Part shown: positions 13,111 to 24,521 of the stretch, piece by piece
Layout: each line of letters opens with the position of its first letter
How positions within the stretch are numbered: the stretch's first letter is position 1
Assembly (NCBI GenBank): GCA_004194705.1
Contig: SADC01000003.1
Span: 62,001 to 126,000 of the forward strand
Reading direction: 5' to 3'
Source of the DNA: Ditylenchus dipsaci
Taxonomy: Eukaryota; Nematoda; Chromadorea; Rhabditida; Anguinidae
DNA: 64,000 nucleotides
The notes under the pieces: model-generated
The model's database searches: none
Told to the model about the DNA's origin: nothing
The model's input: only the letters and a program-made list of their open reading frames with translations
Program-made: the position numbers and the translations under genes

Positions 13111-13278
13111 CAGGTCTGCACCGGATATCCGGTATCAGATATCCAAAAAATGGCAAATTTTAGGTAAATTTGAATTTTTTTCAAATTATTTTTTTCTAAA
13201 AATATGCGATAACCGATATCTAGCACTTTTTGACATCCGATATCCGAACCGATATTTTTTCATATCCGGTACAGCCTG
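13111..13278. mobile_element. hAT-like MITE built of GATATCC words
   Basis: Ends CAGGTCTGCACCGGATAT and 'atatccggtacagcctg'. The flanking octamers GTATACAG and GTATATAT match at 6 of 8 positions, so the target duplication is imperfect. The interior is variants of 'gatatccgatatcc'. Confidence 0.5.
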
Positions 13279-13575
13279 GTATATATCCTATTCAACTAAC
13301 TTTTTAAGCCTCATATTTACTCTTATTTAAACAAGTAACAATAATTTACTGTTTTGTATTTGTAATGCAAGTAAAAATTTAACAACTTTTTCACTCTCAT
13401 AAAACGTGCTTGTGGTTGATGATGGATAGGTAGGCAAATGAAAAAGAGTAACCATTTTCTCTTCTTTTTTCCTAACAGTTTGTTTACAATCAATTCCCAT
13501 TGATTTACTGCTGCTGGCTGAACAATCATTTTAAATTCCAACCTTCTGAAAAAAAAATATTGTTGTGGTTTGCAG

Positions 13576-16500
13576 GATGCCATCCAGCAACCCATCTGCC
13601 AGTTCCAGCAGTTCTTCTAGCAGTGGCACACCCATTTCCTACCACATCCGAGAAAAGCCAGTCATGCATATTGTGGGGTCGAGTGTGCCTTCGACCACCA
13701 GCCCTCCTATTTCATCTCCCCCTTCTAGTGAAGCTACTTGTGCTGTTTGTGGAGATGGTCATGCTAAACTACATTATGGTCGGTAGTCACATTTTCAGTT
13801 AGAGATTAATATAGATAGAGATCGTATTTCCTATAAAATTATCATTTTCATAAAAAAAATCGCGTACGAAATATGGCTTGAGGCAAAAAATGTTTTTGTG
13901 ACGTAAAAAATATTGCTAATACTTTTTGAGACTGCTGTAGTTGTTAGCGCTTTATTGGGCCCACTCGATATAAAAAAATTAATTTTCCTTATGCGATTTT
14001 TAAATATATTCACAAATATTATTAGGGTTGTCGAAGAGTCGAAAAAAAATTCGACGCATCGAGTAGAAGATCAAAATTTCGATTTTTCGTTGTGCAACGT
14101 AAAAATTGACTCGTCGGTCGACAATATTATGGACTGGCATACTTTTTCAAATTTATGATAAATCAGACGACATGCAGGCTCTTGCAAACAGAAAACACCG
14201 TTAATTTTACTTTCAATAATCTTGTATTGAGATTTTTTGAAGAAATGTTTTTTCTAGGAGTTCTGGCTTGTTATGGCTGTAAAGGTTTCTTCCGGCGCAC
14301 ATTGACAGGCAAATATAGATATGTGTGCAGATTTGGCAATAACTGTATAGTGGATAAATATCAGCGCAATTCCTGCAGATACTGTCGGTTTAACAGGTGT
14401 TTGGCAGGTTGGTCTGGTTGTCACAATCATAAGTCGGTAAACATTAATGTTTGCTTTAGTTGGAATGGACCCTAAAGCCGTGCGTCCAGACAGAGACTTG
14501 ACTGGTAAACAAAAAGTTCCAAGAGCCAGGAAAAGGCAAATGGACGAGGAATTGATAAACCACATGGTTTGTGTTTATTATTTTGCTATTTTTAATTTAC
14601 AGTTTGTAGATGCGTCTGCAGGGAGATGACTGGTCTCGCAAAATTCCTGTGGAAGCCAAAGTGCTGCTGATGCAGTTGCTAAACATAGAGTCCAAAGTGG
14701 CCAAGGGAGACTCTCTGAACAGTCTGCATCCCAATTCACTCACTAGACACCATTCCCTGCCTGGCTCACTACCTTCTGAAAAGATGGTAAATAGCCTCAA
14801 AAATGTGTCTCTCAGAGAATTATTTGAGCAAAAGCCTTCGCTAAGTGGCAGGCGGACTGAAGTAAAACCTTTTCTAGCAATTTGACAAAATAATAATTTG
14901 CTTATCAAGATGGGCTACGAGCCATACAGAATGGCTAGAGCAGAGGAATTGTCTAAACTAGCCCACAGGACAGCTCTGCATGCCGTAGATTGGGTGGAGT
15001 CACTGGCCGAAATAGGCGAATTCATGAACACTGAGGACAAAATAGCTCTAGTTAAAAGTTGCTATGCCCCGCTCACCATATTCAACTTCAGTGCTAGGAC
15101 GGCCGAGGTAAGTGCGAAAACTAATTAATAATAATTGATTTATTAAGTGAATTACAGAACACAAAGAACCCAGACATATTGTGTCTGTGCACCTACAGTT
15201 ATGTGCCCAGGAAGTTGCCGCCAGAGTTCGATGGATCTAAGTGAGTTTAGCATTTTGATATAGCAGCAGCTTTTTATATAAAGCCAAAAAATTCCTATTG
15301 AATGTAGTGCTATAGCGCACTTTTACCGTTAATGCTTTATTAAAGCCCCTTACTAATAGAGTCCCCTCTTGACTTGAGGATCTGTATCTCAGAGCAAAGA
15401 CAACATTTTGCAAAGCTTTTTTTGCATTTTCTTAACTCCCACGAGCTTTACTGATTCCAGTTTTTTGATTTTGGTTGAGCACCCAAAAATCTCGAGATCG
15501 ACCTTACATTGTTCCGATTTTTGGGAGATTGAAAAATATTAGAACATTTACGGCACAGTCGAACTTCGATAAATGGACAACCCGATAAACGGACACCTTT
15601 CGTCGGTCCGAGGAGTGTCCGTTTATCCAGGTTCGACTGTAATTACCCCACTGTTTATTTCCAAGCCCTTTAAAATCTATTTGGGCATTTTATCAGAAAC
15701 GAAACTTTTTGGGATTTTTTTCGGTAACCAAAAACTTAACTTAAAGAGGCATGCCCGTGGGTTACACGAAAATAGGGCAGAAAATTACTGCTTTAATATT
15801 TATTTGAGTGTAACGCACGGGCATGCACCCCTCAAACCCGAAAACCAATAATTATGTTGCAGCCACCTGTCCAACAACCTCATAGACAGGACGCTAAATG
15901 AATTAGTAGCACCTTTGAGAAAGCTAAATCTAAGGGAAGAAGAAGTAGTGCCCCTGAAAGCTATCATCATACTCAATCCAAGTCAGTCAGAATCCATTTC
16001 AATCTTCTGACTGTTTTATATAACCTGCCCCATTCAGATGCCAAAGGTCTATCACCAGAAGGGCAACAACATGTGGCTGAACTCAGAGACAAGGTGCAGG
16101 AAATGCTATTCCAAATAGTCAAGGAGTTAAGGCCGGTGTACAATGCCTCTTCTCGGTTCGGCAACCTGTTGCTGTTGTTACCAACCATCACGGTAGGTGC
16201 CCATTCCGCCGTTGAGACAATAACTGAGCCTGCTTTAGACACTATCAGGAGTGATGAGTGAGAATGTGCAGTTTGGCCAAGTGTTCGGCACCAGAACCAC
16301 CACAGAGCCATTGCTCAGGGAACTGTTTGATGAATGCAAAACTGCTTCAAACACTGAGGAAATTATTAGTTCTTCCACAGCTGGCCTTTTGACACCTCCT
16401 TTGCTAGAGAACCCAGCGGACATCAACCTCACAGTGAGAATAGAATTTTAGAGTACATAAAAATAATATATTATGTGGCAAGAGCAAATCTTGATTTCAG

Positions 16501-17532
16501 ACCTATTTTATAGTCGGAATACCTCTTTTATTCAGGGTGCTCAAGTCTACTTACAGTCGACGCTCGTTATTATGTACATCCGATATAGTGTACCACTCTT
16601 ATATGGATATAGTGTACACCTGAAGCCGGTCCCCAGGGTGTACACTATATCGAGCGTCGAGTGTATTTGTGAGAACGCTATTTATATCGACCTCCCGGTC
16701 CTGATTTTATTTTGAAAAACGTAAAATGCAACATAAAAAGCATAATTGGGAGAAAACTAAAAATGACTTCTTGATTGTCATATCCCCTGGCAACGCTACT
16801 GCATTCTTAAAATATATGTAGTTTTTTACTTCGTACTTTTCAATGTTTTGTTTGAAAAGACCATAAAACATATAAAAACGTACAAACCCATAAATAACCT
16901 CCTTTTAGGGAGGGGGGGGGGCGGGGGTGTTATTTATGGGGTATCTTTTAGGCTTAGGCTTCGGTAGGCCAGCGCCCTTTAGGCCTCCAAAGGGGGTTAT
17001 TTATGACCTTTTTCAGGGGATGGGGGTTATTTATGACCCACAGTCTATAAAAACCATTTTGAAAATCTTAAAACGAGCTAATTTTTTAACTTTTGGCTAA
17101 AGCCGAAAAAAACAAGTGTTTTTAAGTCAATGCTGCCCAGCCACTATAACAAAGGTCCGCAGAGCAGTATATGGACAGAAAAGACAGACTCATGCACCCA
17201 AACTGATTCCTCTTACTGTTCGGAAGATTGTTGTTGCTCTCCTCTAACCAGCCTGTCCTCCAATTCCCTGATCAATGGATATTCTCCTTGTTCACACCAC
17301 CAAAAGCAGGTGGAATCCATTTTTCATTGTGCAAACAACTATTTGATTCCTTATTGTTGCAATTTAGACAGAAGATAGCATCAGACAAGTCAACCTGAGC
17401 CCTTTCCCAGCTGGATTTGAATCTGGCTTATTGGACGACTGTGAGTTGGCGGATTCCACCTATTCACCAGGAGCCGAACAATTGATATTTGACTCAGCTG
17501 AATGTGTGGATCTGTTTGGACTCATGCAATAG
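13576..17532 (+). CDS. HNF4-derived nematode-type nuclear receptor (receptor A)
   Basis: Ligand-regulated nuclear transcription factor. Exons read from splice sites: 13576-13778, 14258-14407, 14460-14566, 14610-14861, 14910-15107, 15158-15240, 15863-15981, 16038-16192, 16239-16433, 17127-17309, 17368-17532; all phases agree and one frame runs to TAG at 17530. After a Ser/Pro-rich leader (first ATG 13577) comes a complete two-zinc-finger DNA-binding domain with eight cysteines (CAVCGD..., P-box region CYGCKGFFRR, then CRYCRFNRCL). The hinge is GMDPKAVRPDRDLTGKQ. The ligand-binding domain has the helix 3-5 signature (DWVESLAEI...DKIALVKSCYAPL) and a helix 10-like FGNLLLLLP segment, then a long Ser/Cys-rich tail ending GLMQ. 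The hinge type is typical of the supplementary receptors expanded from HNF4 in nematodes. The frame is intact, unlike paralogue B. Ligand and exact orthologue unknown. Confidence 0.9.
14023..14122. mobile_element. 100-bp hAT-like MITE in receptor A intron 1
   Basis: Starts TAGGGTTGTCGAAGAG and ends 'gactcgtcggtcgac'; flanked by identical octamers AATATTAT (14015-14022, 14123-14130). The right terminus lacks the expected AACCCTA. Confidence 0.65.
15330..15553. mobile_element. degenerate CCGTATTTCC-family MITE
   Basis: The interior ('gatctgtatctcagag', 'ttgagcacccaaaaatc') matches the family, but both ends are worn. It sits in receptor A intron 6. Confidence 0.55.
15556..15639. mobile_element. 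84-bp CAGTCGA-type MITE
   Basis: CAGTCGAACTTCGATAAA ... 'ccaggttcgactg' followed by TA. Nearly the whole element is one hairpin ('ggacacctttcgtcgg' against 'gtgtccgtttatcc'). Receptor A intron 6. Confidence 0.7.
16554..16663. mobile_element. 110-bp CAGTCGACGCTCG MITE
   Basis: Flanked by TA. CAGTCGACGCTCG at the left, 'cgagcgtcgagtg' at the right, with repeated 'atatagtgtac' inside. Lies in receptor A intron 9. Confidence 0.75.
16885..17045. repeat. inverted repeat of 'cataaataacc'
   Basis: 'cccataaataacctcc' on the left is answered by three copies of 'gttatttatg' on the right, around a G-rich tract (10-base G run at 16912). Receptor A intron 9; non-coding. Confidence 0.6.
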
Positions 17533-17634
17533 ACACAAAACAATTAGATTAATACTAAGAGTGCACTATTACAAAAAACCGCGAGCTAGTTTCTTCATTC
17601 ACTAAATTAAGCTTTTTCTCATTTGATAACTCTC

Positions 17635-17640
17635 AATAAA
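17635..17640 (+). terminator. AATAAA polyadenylation signal, receptor A
   Basis: The hexamer AATAAA lies about 100 bases after the TAG stop at 17530-17532, with no other AATAAA between, so it is the likely 3' processing signal. Confidence 0.6.
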
Positions 17641-17973
17641 AAAAGGCTGCTAGATCTCGGGGGCCATGGCGACAAAGGCTAGTGCAACAAACAATGAGAA
17701 ATCCTTCAAAAATAACAGGGTGAACCAATAAGCTTTTTAAAATTTTAACGGACCATGGTTTTTGCTAGGGTTGGAATAAGACCGGTCCGAAATACTTTTT
17801 CTTGTGGCCGAAAAAATTGTGGCCGATAATCTCTTTTTTGTGGCCGAAAATCTCTTTTTTGTGGCCGAAAATATTTTTCTTGTCGCCGAAAGTTGGTCTC
17901 GACACGAAATCCACAATTTTTAAATTTTTTTGTGTGAAATTCAGGGGTGGGCAAAGACCAGATGGCTCAGGAC

Positions 17974-19129
17974 TAGGGTTGGGTAATTCTCCGGAGAAAT
18001 ACTTTCCGGTAATTACCCGGGTAATTACCGGTAATTACCCGACAAGCGGAGAAATACTATTTGCTGATACCTAAACCATCTGGATGGTACCCAACCCCTG
18101 AATGGTACCCAAACCACCGGTATGGTACCCAAATCACCTGGATAGTACCCAAACCATCTGGATGTTACCCGAAACACCTGGATGGTACCCAAATCTTCTG
18201 GATAGTACCCAAACCATCTGGATATCACCCAAAACACCTGGATGTTACCCAAACCACCTGGATGGTACTCAAATAACATGGATGGTACCTAAACCCCCTG
18301 GATAGTACCCGAATCAACTGGATATCACTCAAAACACCTGAATGATACCTCAACCACCTGGATGATACCTAAACCAAAAAATTTCTGGCTAAGTAGGGTA
18401 GGTGGATTGGTTAATAGTTAATCCTAATAAAAAGTGAGTGCTTAGTGGCGATTGTGATATTTGTCGACCATAATTGCCATAAAATTTTCTATGAAGAAAG
18501 CAATTATACTTGTAAAATAAAAACATTCAAAAGATATTAGCATAAAAAGGAAGAAGATATCGCAGAAAAGTAAAATAATGAAAAAATGTATCATCTGGGA
18601 GTCGAACCTTCGACATTAAAAAGGAGACCAGTGTTGTAAAGGAAAAGCATGGCTCAAGCGGGAAGTGATTCCTGCATAATCAGAAAGTGAACATTGCCTC
18701 TCCGGCTCAGACTTTGACGCAATTCTAAAGCAAAAACAGAAAATAAGAACGCTTCATACTTTTATAAGAACCAACCTTCAAGTGTTTCCCCATTCTTTTC
18801 GCATCTGACTTGTAGCCAGCATTGCAGGACTTGCACATACCAACCACTGTTAGATTCCCATTTGCATTTCTTTCTTAAACTCGATTGTAGTAATTCCAAC
18901 ACCAGGAAAAGCGCTTGAATTTGGACAACTGAATGTTCCATCTATAATACGAATGGAACAACAGAAAAAACAGTTTTCAGAAAAAATATCGATGGTCAAC
19001 TGCAATAAATACTGAAAAATAGTATTTCTCCGATTTTCCTTTACGGAGAAATACTTAGTACTTCTCCGGGTAATTACCCGGGTAATTACCCGGAGAATTG
19101 CCTGGGTAATTACCCATCACTCAACCCTA
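17974..19129. mobile_element. hAT-like element with 20-bp minisatellite, copy 1
   Basis: 8-bp target duplication CTCAGGAC (17966-17973, 19130-19137). TIRs TAGGGTTGGGTAATT and 'ggtaattacccatcac'...CAACCCTA with stacked GGTAATTACC palindromes. Next comes a minisatellite (18067-18375), then unique DNA including a pol-III-B-box-like 'gggagtcgaacc' (18597). Same family as 59938-61215, inverted. No transposase. Confidence 0.85.
18067..18375. repeat. 20-bp minisatellite 'ggatggtacccaaaccacct'
   Basis: About 15 units with 1-3 base variations. Because the 20-bp unit has few stop words it stays open in several frames on both strands, giving spurious repetitive translations; it is not coding. Confidence 0.85.
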
Positions 19130-19454
19130 CTCAGGACCCACTCTGGAATGGCCAAAAGGCCAAAATAATTGGTTTTTCGGGGGTTTACTAAAGGGGAGTA
19201 AACTTCTCAAGAAAAATCGATTGAGCGGATCATATTTCGGGTCCGATCGGTTAGATCGATCAGAATCCCACCCTGAACCACCAAAAACCACCAAAAACCT
19301 GGAATTCTGAGCGATTAAGCCCATCGGACCCGAAATATGATCCGCTCAATCGATTTTTCTTGAAAAGTTTACTCCCCTTTTAGTAAACCCTCGAAAAACC
19401 AATTATTTTGGCCCTTTCGCCATTCCAGAGTGGGTCCTGGACCCGTAGTAAAAA

Positions 19455-20460
19455 CGAAAAAAATTAGACTGATGCTAATTCGACTATATCTCGCCGATTA
19501 GTAAACTTTACGAAAAACGGTTTTTAGGGGTCGGAAGATAATTTATCTGGCTTTCAGATGAGATATAAACTACATCCAGCATATGATAGCATAACTAAGA
19601 TAAATCGATTTTCATAATTAGACTCCGAATTAGACTTTTAGAAATCCACTTTTTTAGTTGGGATGCTAATTGGCTGATTGCTTGGCAAATATTTTTCTAC
19701 TTATTCTTGTGGTTACTTTTAACACGTAAAGGATATATTTCGGCGCATTTTGGTATAAGACAGTCAAAGCACGGGAAAACAGAAAAAAATTTTACGAGCA
19801 AAAGTTTGCCAAAAAATGAAAATTTAGACTTTAGACTGCTCTAGAGGTGGCTAAAGTCTAAATTTTCATTTTTTGGCAAACTTTTGCTCGTAAAATTTTT
19901 TTCTGTTTTCCCGTGCTTTGACTGTCTTATACCAAAATGCGCCGAAATATATCCTTTACGTGTTAAAAGTAACCACAAGAATAAGTAGAAAAATATTTGC
20001 CAAGCAATCAGCCAATTAGCATCCCAACTAAAAAAGTGGATTTCTAAAAGTCTAATTCGGAGTCTAATTATGAAAATCGATTTATCTTAGTTATGCTATC
20101 ATATGCTGGATGTAGTTTATATCTCATCTGAAAGCCAGATAAATTATCTTCCGACCCCTAAAAACCGTTTTTCGTAAAGTTTACTAATCGGCGAGATATA
20201 CCGTATTTGCTCTAATAATCGGCCACTCTCTATTAAACGGCCACCCCAGAGACCTATATCTCAGTCCAGAGTCAATATTTTTCAAATCTGTTTTTTTGCA
20301 TTTTCTTAGTTACCATGAGCCCTCCTGGTTCCACTTTTCAGATCGTGGTTGAGCACCCAAAAATCTCAAAATCGAAATATTTTTTTTTTCGATTTTTAGG
20401 GGTTGAAAAATAAACGGCCATGGCCGATTATTACAGCAAATACGGTAGTCGAATTAGCAT
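19455..20460. repeat. long near-perfect inverted repeat, ~350-bp arms
   Basis: The left arm (about 19455-19830) and right arm (about 19855-20198 and 20446-20470) are mirror copies through blocks such as 'gattagtaaactttacg'. The loop is short ('gactgctctagaggtgg'). The right arm is interrupted only by the MITE at 20201-20445. Confidence 0.9.
20201..20445. mobile_element. CCGTATTTGC MITE with proven empty site
   Basis: The uninterrupted left arm of the surrounding palindrome gives the empty site (mirror of 'gagatatagtcg'). The right arm reads 'gagatata'|CCGTATTTGC...GCAAATACGG|TA'gtcg'. So the element is 245 bp, begins CCGTATTTGC, ends GCAAATACGG, and duplicates TA. Interior block: 'acctatatctcagtcc', 'ttgagcacccaaaaatc'. 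Confidence 0.92.
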
Positions 20461-21149
20461 CAGTCTAATTTTTTTTCGTTTTTACTACGGGTCCTGAGCC
20501 ATCTGGCCTTTGCCCACCCCTGAATTTCACACAAAAAAAATTAAAAAATCGTGGATTTCGTGTCGAGACCAGCTTTCGACGACAAGAAAAAGTATTTCGG
20601 CCACAAAAAAGAGATTTTCGGCCACAAAAAAAGTTTTGCCCGAAATAGAAGTGTCCCACGCCAATTCAAATTTGCACATGCCTTTTGCGCGCAAAAACCA
20701 TGGTCCTTTAAGAAGGTAATTTTAGATTAAACTATATGGTCCCACTATATCATTAGCCTATTTTCTGAATTTTTTCATGTTTGTTAACGAGTGGATAAGA
20801 CGACGGCAATGGCCTGGACAATTTTTAGATTTTTTGGACGATCACGATATAAACAATTAACCACACGTACGAGATTTAAAACTAATGTTTTGATGAGATT
20901 TTCATAGCCTTTTGTCCCAACTTTTTTCGCCACGGGCTTCCAATCTCCGCAGTATTTATGTAAACTATAGCATTAGCTAACTAAAGAGACATATATATCG
21001 AAATGAAAAACTAGCTTGCCTGGTTTCGTAGCCAGTTCACTATTTTTTAAAAGAAAGTTAGTCAGGAAAAATCAATCGAAATTTTTTTAATTGTGAATGG
21101 TAAACATTTTTCCGTATCCTTTTTAAGCGATCAATTTTAACAAGTTCTT

Positions 21150-21505
21150 TAGGGTGCAGGATCATAATACCCAAAGACAAAATACCCACAGACAAAATAC
21201 CCAAGGAGAAAATACCCAAAGTACAAAATACCCAATGGTCAAAATACCCATATACATATTGTGCAGATGATGTTCACTAAACGCTATTATCATAATATTA
21301 TTATCATAATATGCACCATCTGCTATTATCATATTAATAGGACGTCAAAAGTCTACTAAAAAACCACTCTTGGGTATTTTAGGTATTTGGGCATTTTGTC
21401 TTTGGGTATTTTGACCATTGGGTATTTTGTATTTTGGGTATTTTGTCCTTGGGTATTTTGTAATTGGGTATTTTGTCTTTGGGTATTTTGATCCTGCACC
21501 GTTCT
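21150..21505. repeat. palindromic minisatellite 'caaaataccca'
   Basis: The left arm holds about six 'acaaaatacccaa' units with differing spacers ('agac', 'aaggag', 'atggt'). The right arm holds the mirror 'ttgggtattttgt' units. Outer ends 'gtgcaggatca' and 'tgatcctgcac' are inverted. Non-coding. Confidence 0.8.
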
Positions 21506-21533
21506 TTAGCCCGAAGTCCAATTAAAATCCTCA

Positions 21534-21675
21534 GTAGGGTTTTCAAACGTTCGAAATTTTCGAACGTTCGATTCGAAGAACGTTCGAAGTTTGAAATTTT
21601 TGAACGTTCGGTTCGATTCGATGTTTGAATTTGAAAATTTTCGAACATTCGATTTGAAAATTTTGCCATTTTTTG
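21534..21675. repeat. TTCGAA/GAACGTTC-rich block with TAGGG start
   Basis: Begins 'tagggttttcaaacg' like the hAT-like termini here, followed by dense 'ttcgaacgttcg' words. No right terminus or target duplication found. Confidence 0.45.
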
Positions 21676-21739
21676 AATTTGAACTTCAAAACTGAATTGA
21701 ATTCAAAATTGCATCGAAAAGTAGTAGGCTAAAGTACAC

Positions 21740-22392
21740 TATTTGGCCAGAGCCAAAAGTGAGTTTTTTTGATGTCCAAGTATTCCATATGCCCTAAAAA
21801 CAATAGAAACGGCAAAAAAAGTGTGGGAAGGCCATTTTTCGAAAAAAAAAATTCGATTGCCTTGGTCCCCCTGTGGTTTTTGGTCATTTTTCGACTCAAA
21901 AAGATGGAATTTGAACATAGTTTTGTTAACTGGGGCCTACCGCATAAAGAAACTCTTGTATGCATGCTTTTTCATGCATCCAGAGTCACTTTCGAGTGAT
22001 TTGCGTCTAAGGTATGTGGGTGTGCGCATCTCAACTCCAAGCCCCCTGCGCCCCGAAGGGGGCGCAGGGGGCTTGAGAATTAGAGATGCGCGCACTCACT
22101 TACCTTAGACATGATTCCGAGCAAGACTCATGATCAAAAATGCATAAAGAAGCTCTTTTTGCAAAGCTCCAGTGACCAAAACGAGGTAAAATACCGAAAA
22201 ATGACCAAAAACCATAGGGGGGACCAATGCGAAAAATGACCAAAACCACAGGGGGACCAAGGCAATCGAAAATTTTTTTTTTTGAAAAATGGCCTTCCCA
22301 CACTTTTTTTTGCCGTTTCTATCGTTTTTAGGGCATATGAAATACTTAGACCCCAAAAAAACTTACTTTTGGCTCTGGCCAAACAGTGTAAT
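21740..22392. repeat. 650-bp palindrome with GC-rich hairpin core
   Basis: The outer arms mirror each other ('tttggccagagccaaaag' at the left, its complement at 22365-22385) through 'ccttggtccccctgtgg'. The core (about 22005-22115) is itself a hairpin: 'ctaaggtatgtgggtg' ... 'cgaagggggcgcaggg' ... 'cacttaccttag'. The same core occurs at about 46230-46335. Confidence 0.85.
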
Positions 22393-23220
22393 CCTGCCAA
22401 GTAGTTTAAAAGAATAGACTGCTTTGTAAAAATTGAAATTTGCGTTATGGATATTTCATGATGTCAAAACGCATACCTCATAAATTTGACTCTCTCTAAG
22501 TAAACCCGGTTTTAAAAAAGGAAATTTTTTTACCATATTTCATAAGAAATCATTGTTTTCCTATAACAGCTTGGTTTGAAGCTTGAGCTTTTATACTCAA
22601 AAATTAGTTTGATTGACCATATTTTGACATCTGCCTACTCAGTGTTCTGTTATGGTCCGATTCCTGATATTTTGTTCTCTACAGGAATTTTGATGTAGTA
22701 ATATTGGCTTATGTGAATTGATGATAATATTTCTGTGTGCACACCAAATACTTCACTTTTATATCACCTTTGCTTTTGCTTACGTATATCTGGTTGTTAC
22801 ATAAATACGAAATAAAACAGAATTTTATTATATTTCTTCATCTTAATTTAGAATTTCTTGCTCTTCACTTTGCTCACTGTTTAAAAATAGAAGAAAGGAA
22901 GCGAAGAAAGAAAATTTAGCGCTCAAAAAACAATCAACTCCCCGTATCTCTTCTAACAGAGTCCCTGGAATTTATTTTTCAACTGGACGACTATCGATTA
23001 CCAACCAGGGCTGGGCACGGGCCTTAAAACTTCAGGCCCGCGGTCTGGCCCGGTCGCCCGGTAAATCTGATATAACCTGGAATTTCTCGAACTTCAAAAT
23101 TATGATTTAAAATTTTCATGAAAATATATATTTTTATTTCATAATAACAGTTTAAAGAGAAGCGTTCAAATTGGTTAGTGAATGTGCAATAAGAGTGTTG
23201 TATACTGAAGCAGCTGAAAG

Positions 23221-23401
23221 CAGGGTTCGCAGATGAAAAAACGGAAAATCAGGATTTTGGACAAAAAAATCTCTAAAAATCAGGATTTTGAACAAAAAGT
23301 CTCCAAAAATCAGGTAATCCCTGATTTTTGGCGATCGAAAATCAGGATTTGAATTGAAAAATCAGGAAATTCCTGATAAATCAGGACATCTGCGAACCCT
23401 G
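23221..23401. mobile_element. 181-bp hAT-like MITE inside the hAT remnant
   Basis: 8-bp target duplication GCTGAAAG (23213-23220, 23402-23409). TIRs CAGGGTTCGCAGA and 'tctgcgaaccctg'. The interior is repeats of 'aaaaatcaggatttt'. A relative lies at 49200-49407. Confidence 0.9.
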
Positions 23402-23409
23402 GCTGAAAG

Positions 23410-23634
23410 GTCTTTGCGATAATCTGTCAGAACTCTGGCAAGCTTAGAAAAGTAGCGCTCATTTTCGGTTGTATGACTAGCAATGGCAAGAATGGATCTA
23501 GCAATTCTGCTCATTGACTTAAAATATTCTGATTGTGATTTCCAAAACTCTCCTAGATCTTGTGGGACTAATAGAAACTCTTTTGCTAGATATTTGTTGA
23601 TTTCATCTTCCTCTTCAGAGTTTTGATCGGCCAT
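23410..23634 (-). pseudogene. hAT transposase C-terminal dimerisation domain fragment
   Basis: Reads inward from M at 23634: acidic start, then FWKSQSEY, SRIARSILAI, ENERYFSKLARVLTDYR. This is the conserved hAT dimerisation region (usual form ...W...YP.L...A..IL.IP.SS..SER.FS.AG...). The catalytic N-terminal two thirds are missing. The frame is cut by the MITE at 23221-23401 and resumes on its far side for about 18 residues to a TAA near 23153. Dead by truncation. Confidence 0.85.
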
Positions 23635-24270
23635 TTGAAAAAGTTCGTCTAAGTCACTCGTGAGTTTTTTTTCGGTTTATTTCAACGCCAAAATTTAGCA
23701 CAAAAAATGAAATTCTTATATTTTGTTACTTAAAAAATGTTAGAATTGTGCTTTTGAAATTTTCGGGCTTTTCGGGCCGGGCTTGGGCCGGGCCGACACC
23801 CTTCCGGGCCGGGCCGGGCTTTTATAGTTAAGCAGCGGGCCGGGCCGGGCCGACCAAAACCCGGCCCGTGCACAGCCCTGTTACCAACCCTAAATGATTT
23901 TTCTTTAATTGTGATCAAAATCGTTAATTTTCAGGCGAAATTCTCTGGAAAGTCTGCCCTATTATCAAAATCTCATCCTGAATCCGATTGGGTGGTGGTT
24001 ATTGTTGTAGGTAGTAATAGAACGTGTTGTGGTCCCTTTCCTGGTGTTTCAGGTACTTTACTTGTGGTTTGGGATATATACGTAATTGGGGTAACTCATC
24101 TTGGTGGTTGGTGCACTGAAAAATTGTGATGTAGTTCGCAGAAGTTCAGCAACAAGGTTCATTCCGGCTTTGGAGCTTGTGCGAACCTTAGAATCCATGG
24201 GTCAAAAAATTCGCACAATGTTTAAACCTTGTGCATACATTGTTGAACTTTGGACGAACCTCGAAGGATA

Positions 24271-24521
24271 CCGTATTTCCTGTAATAAGGCGGCACCCTC
24301 TAATAAGACGGCACCCCCAACTTCGAGGGTCTATATCTCGGAGCAGAGTAAATATTTTGCTTATCTGTTTGATGCGTTTTCTTAACTCCCACGAGCTCTA
24401 CCGATTTCAATTTTTAGATTTTGGTTGAGCACCCGAAAATCTCGAGATTGAATTCAATTTTTTTGGATTTTCGGGGGTTTGAAAAATAAGGCGGCATGCC
24501 GCCTTATTACAGGAAATACGG
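24271..24521. mobile_element. CCGTATTTCCTGTAATAAGG MITE, intact ends
   Basis: TA|CCGTATTTCCTGTAATAA ... 'ttattacaggaaatacgg'|TA. Both ends carry the same variant (CTGTAAT, GGCGGCA). 251 bp with the standard interior. Cleanest copy after 20201. Confidence 0.85.

Larger units (their letters stand above)
17749..20707. mobile_element. 3-kb TTAA-flanked palindromic element with nested insertions
   Basis: TTAA flanks both ends (17745-17748, 20708-20711). The termini read CGGACCATGGTTTTTG and 'caaaaaccatggtcct'. The outer arms (about 17749-17973 and 20480-20707) mirror each other through the repeated motif 'ttgtggccgaaaat'. Inside are a hAT-like element (17974-19129) in the left arm, two inner palindromes (19130-19440, 19455-20460) and a CCGTATTT MITE (20201-20445). 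Removing the insertions leaves a long hairpin without coding capacity. Confidence 0.7.
23006..23880 (-). mobile_element. hAT transposon remnant, internally deleted
   Basis: 8-bp target duplication TTACCAAC (22998-23005, 23881-23888). TIRs CAGGGCTGGGCACGGGCC and its near complement 'gcccgtgcacagccctg', with subterminal 'cgggccgggc' arrays. It retains the C-terminal part of a transposase (23410-23634) and has taken a second hAT-like insertion (23221-23401). Confidence 0.9.

Noticed and set aside
13500..13802. Alternative 100-codon frame across receptor A exon 1
   Set aside because: Overlaps the exon in the wrong frame; the frame from ATG 13577 carries the zinc-finger cysteines and fits all later exons.
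21150..21505. CRISPR-like array of direct repeats with spacers
   Set aside because: Repeats are 11-14 bp, imperfect, mirrored in the second half and set in animal-type DNA; this is a palindromic minisatellite.
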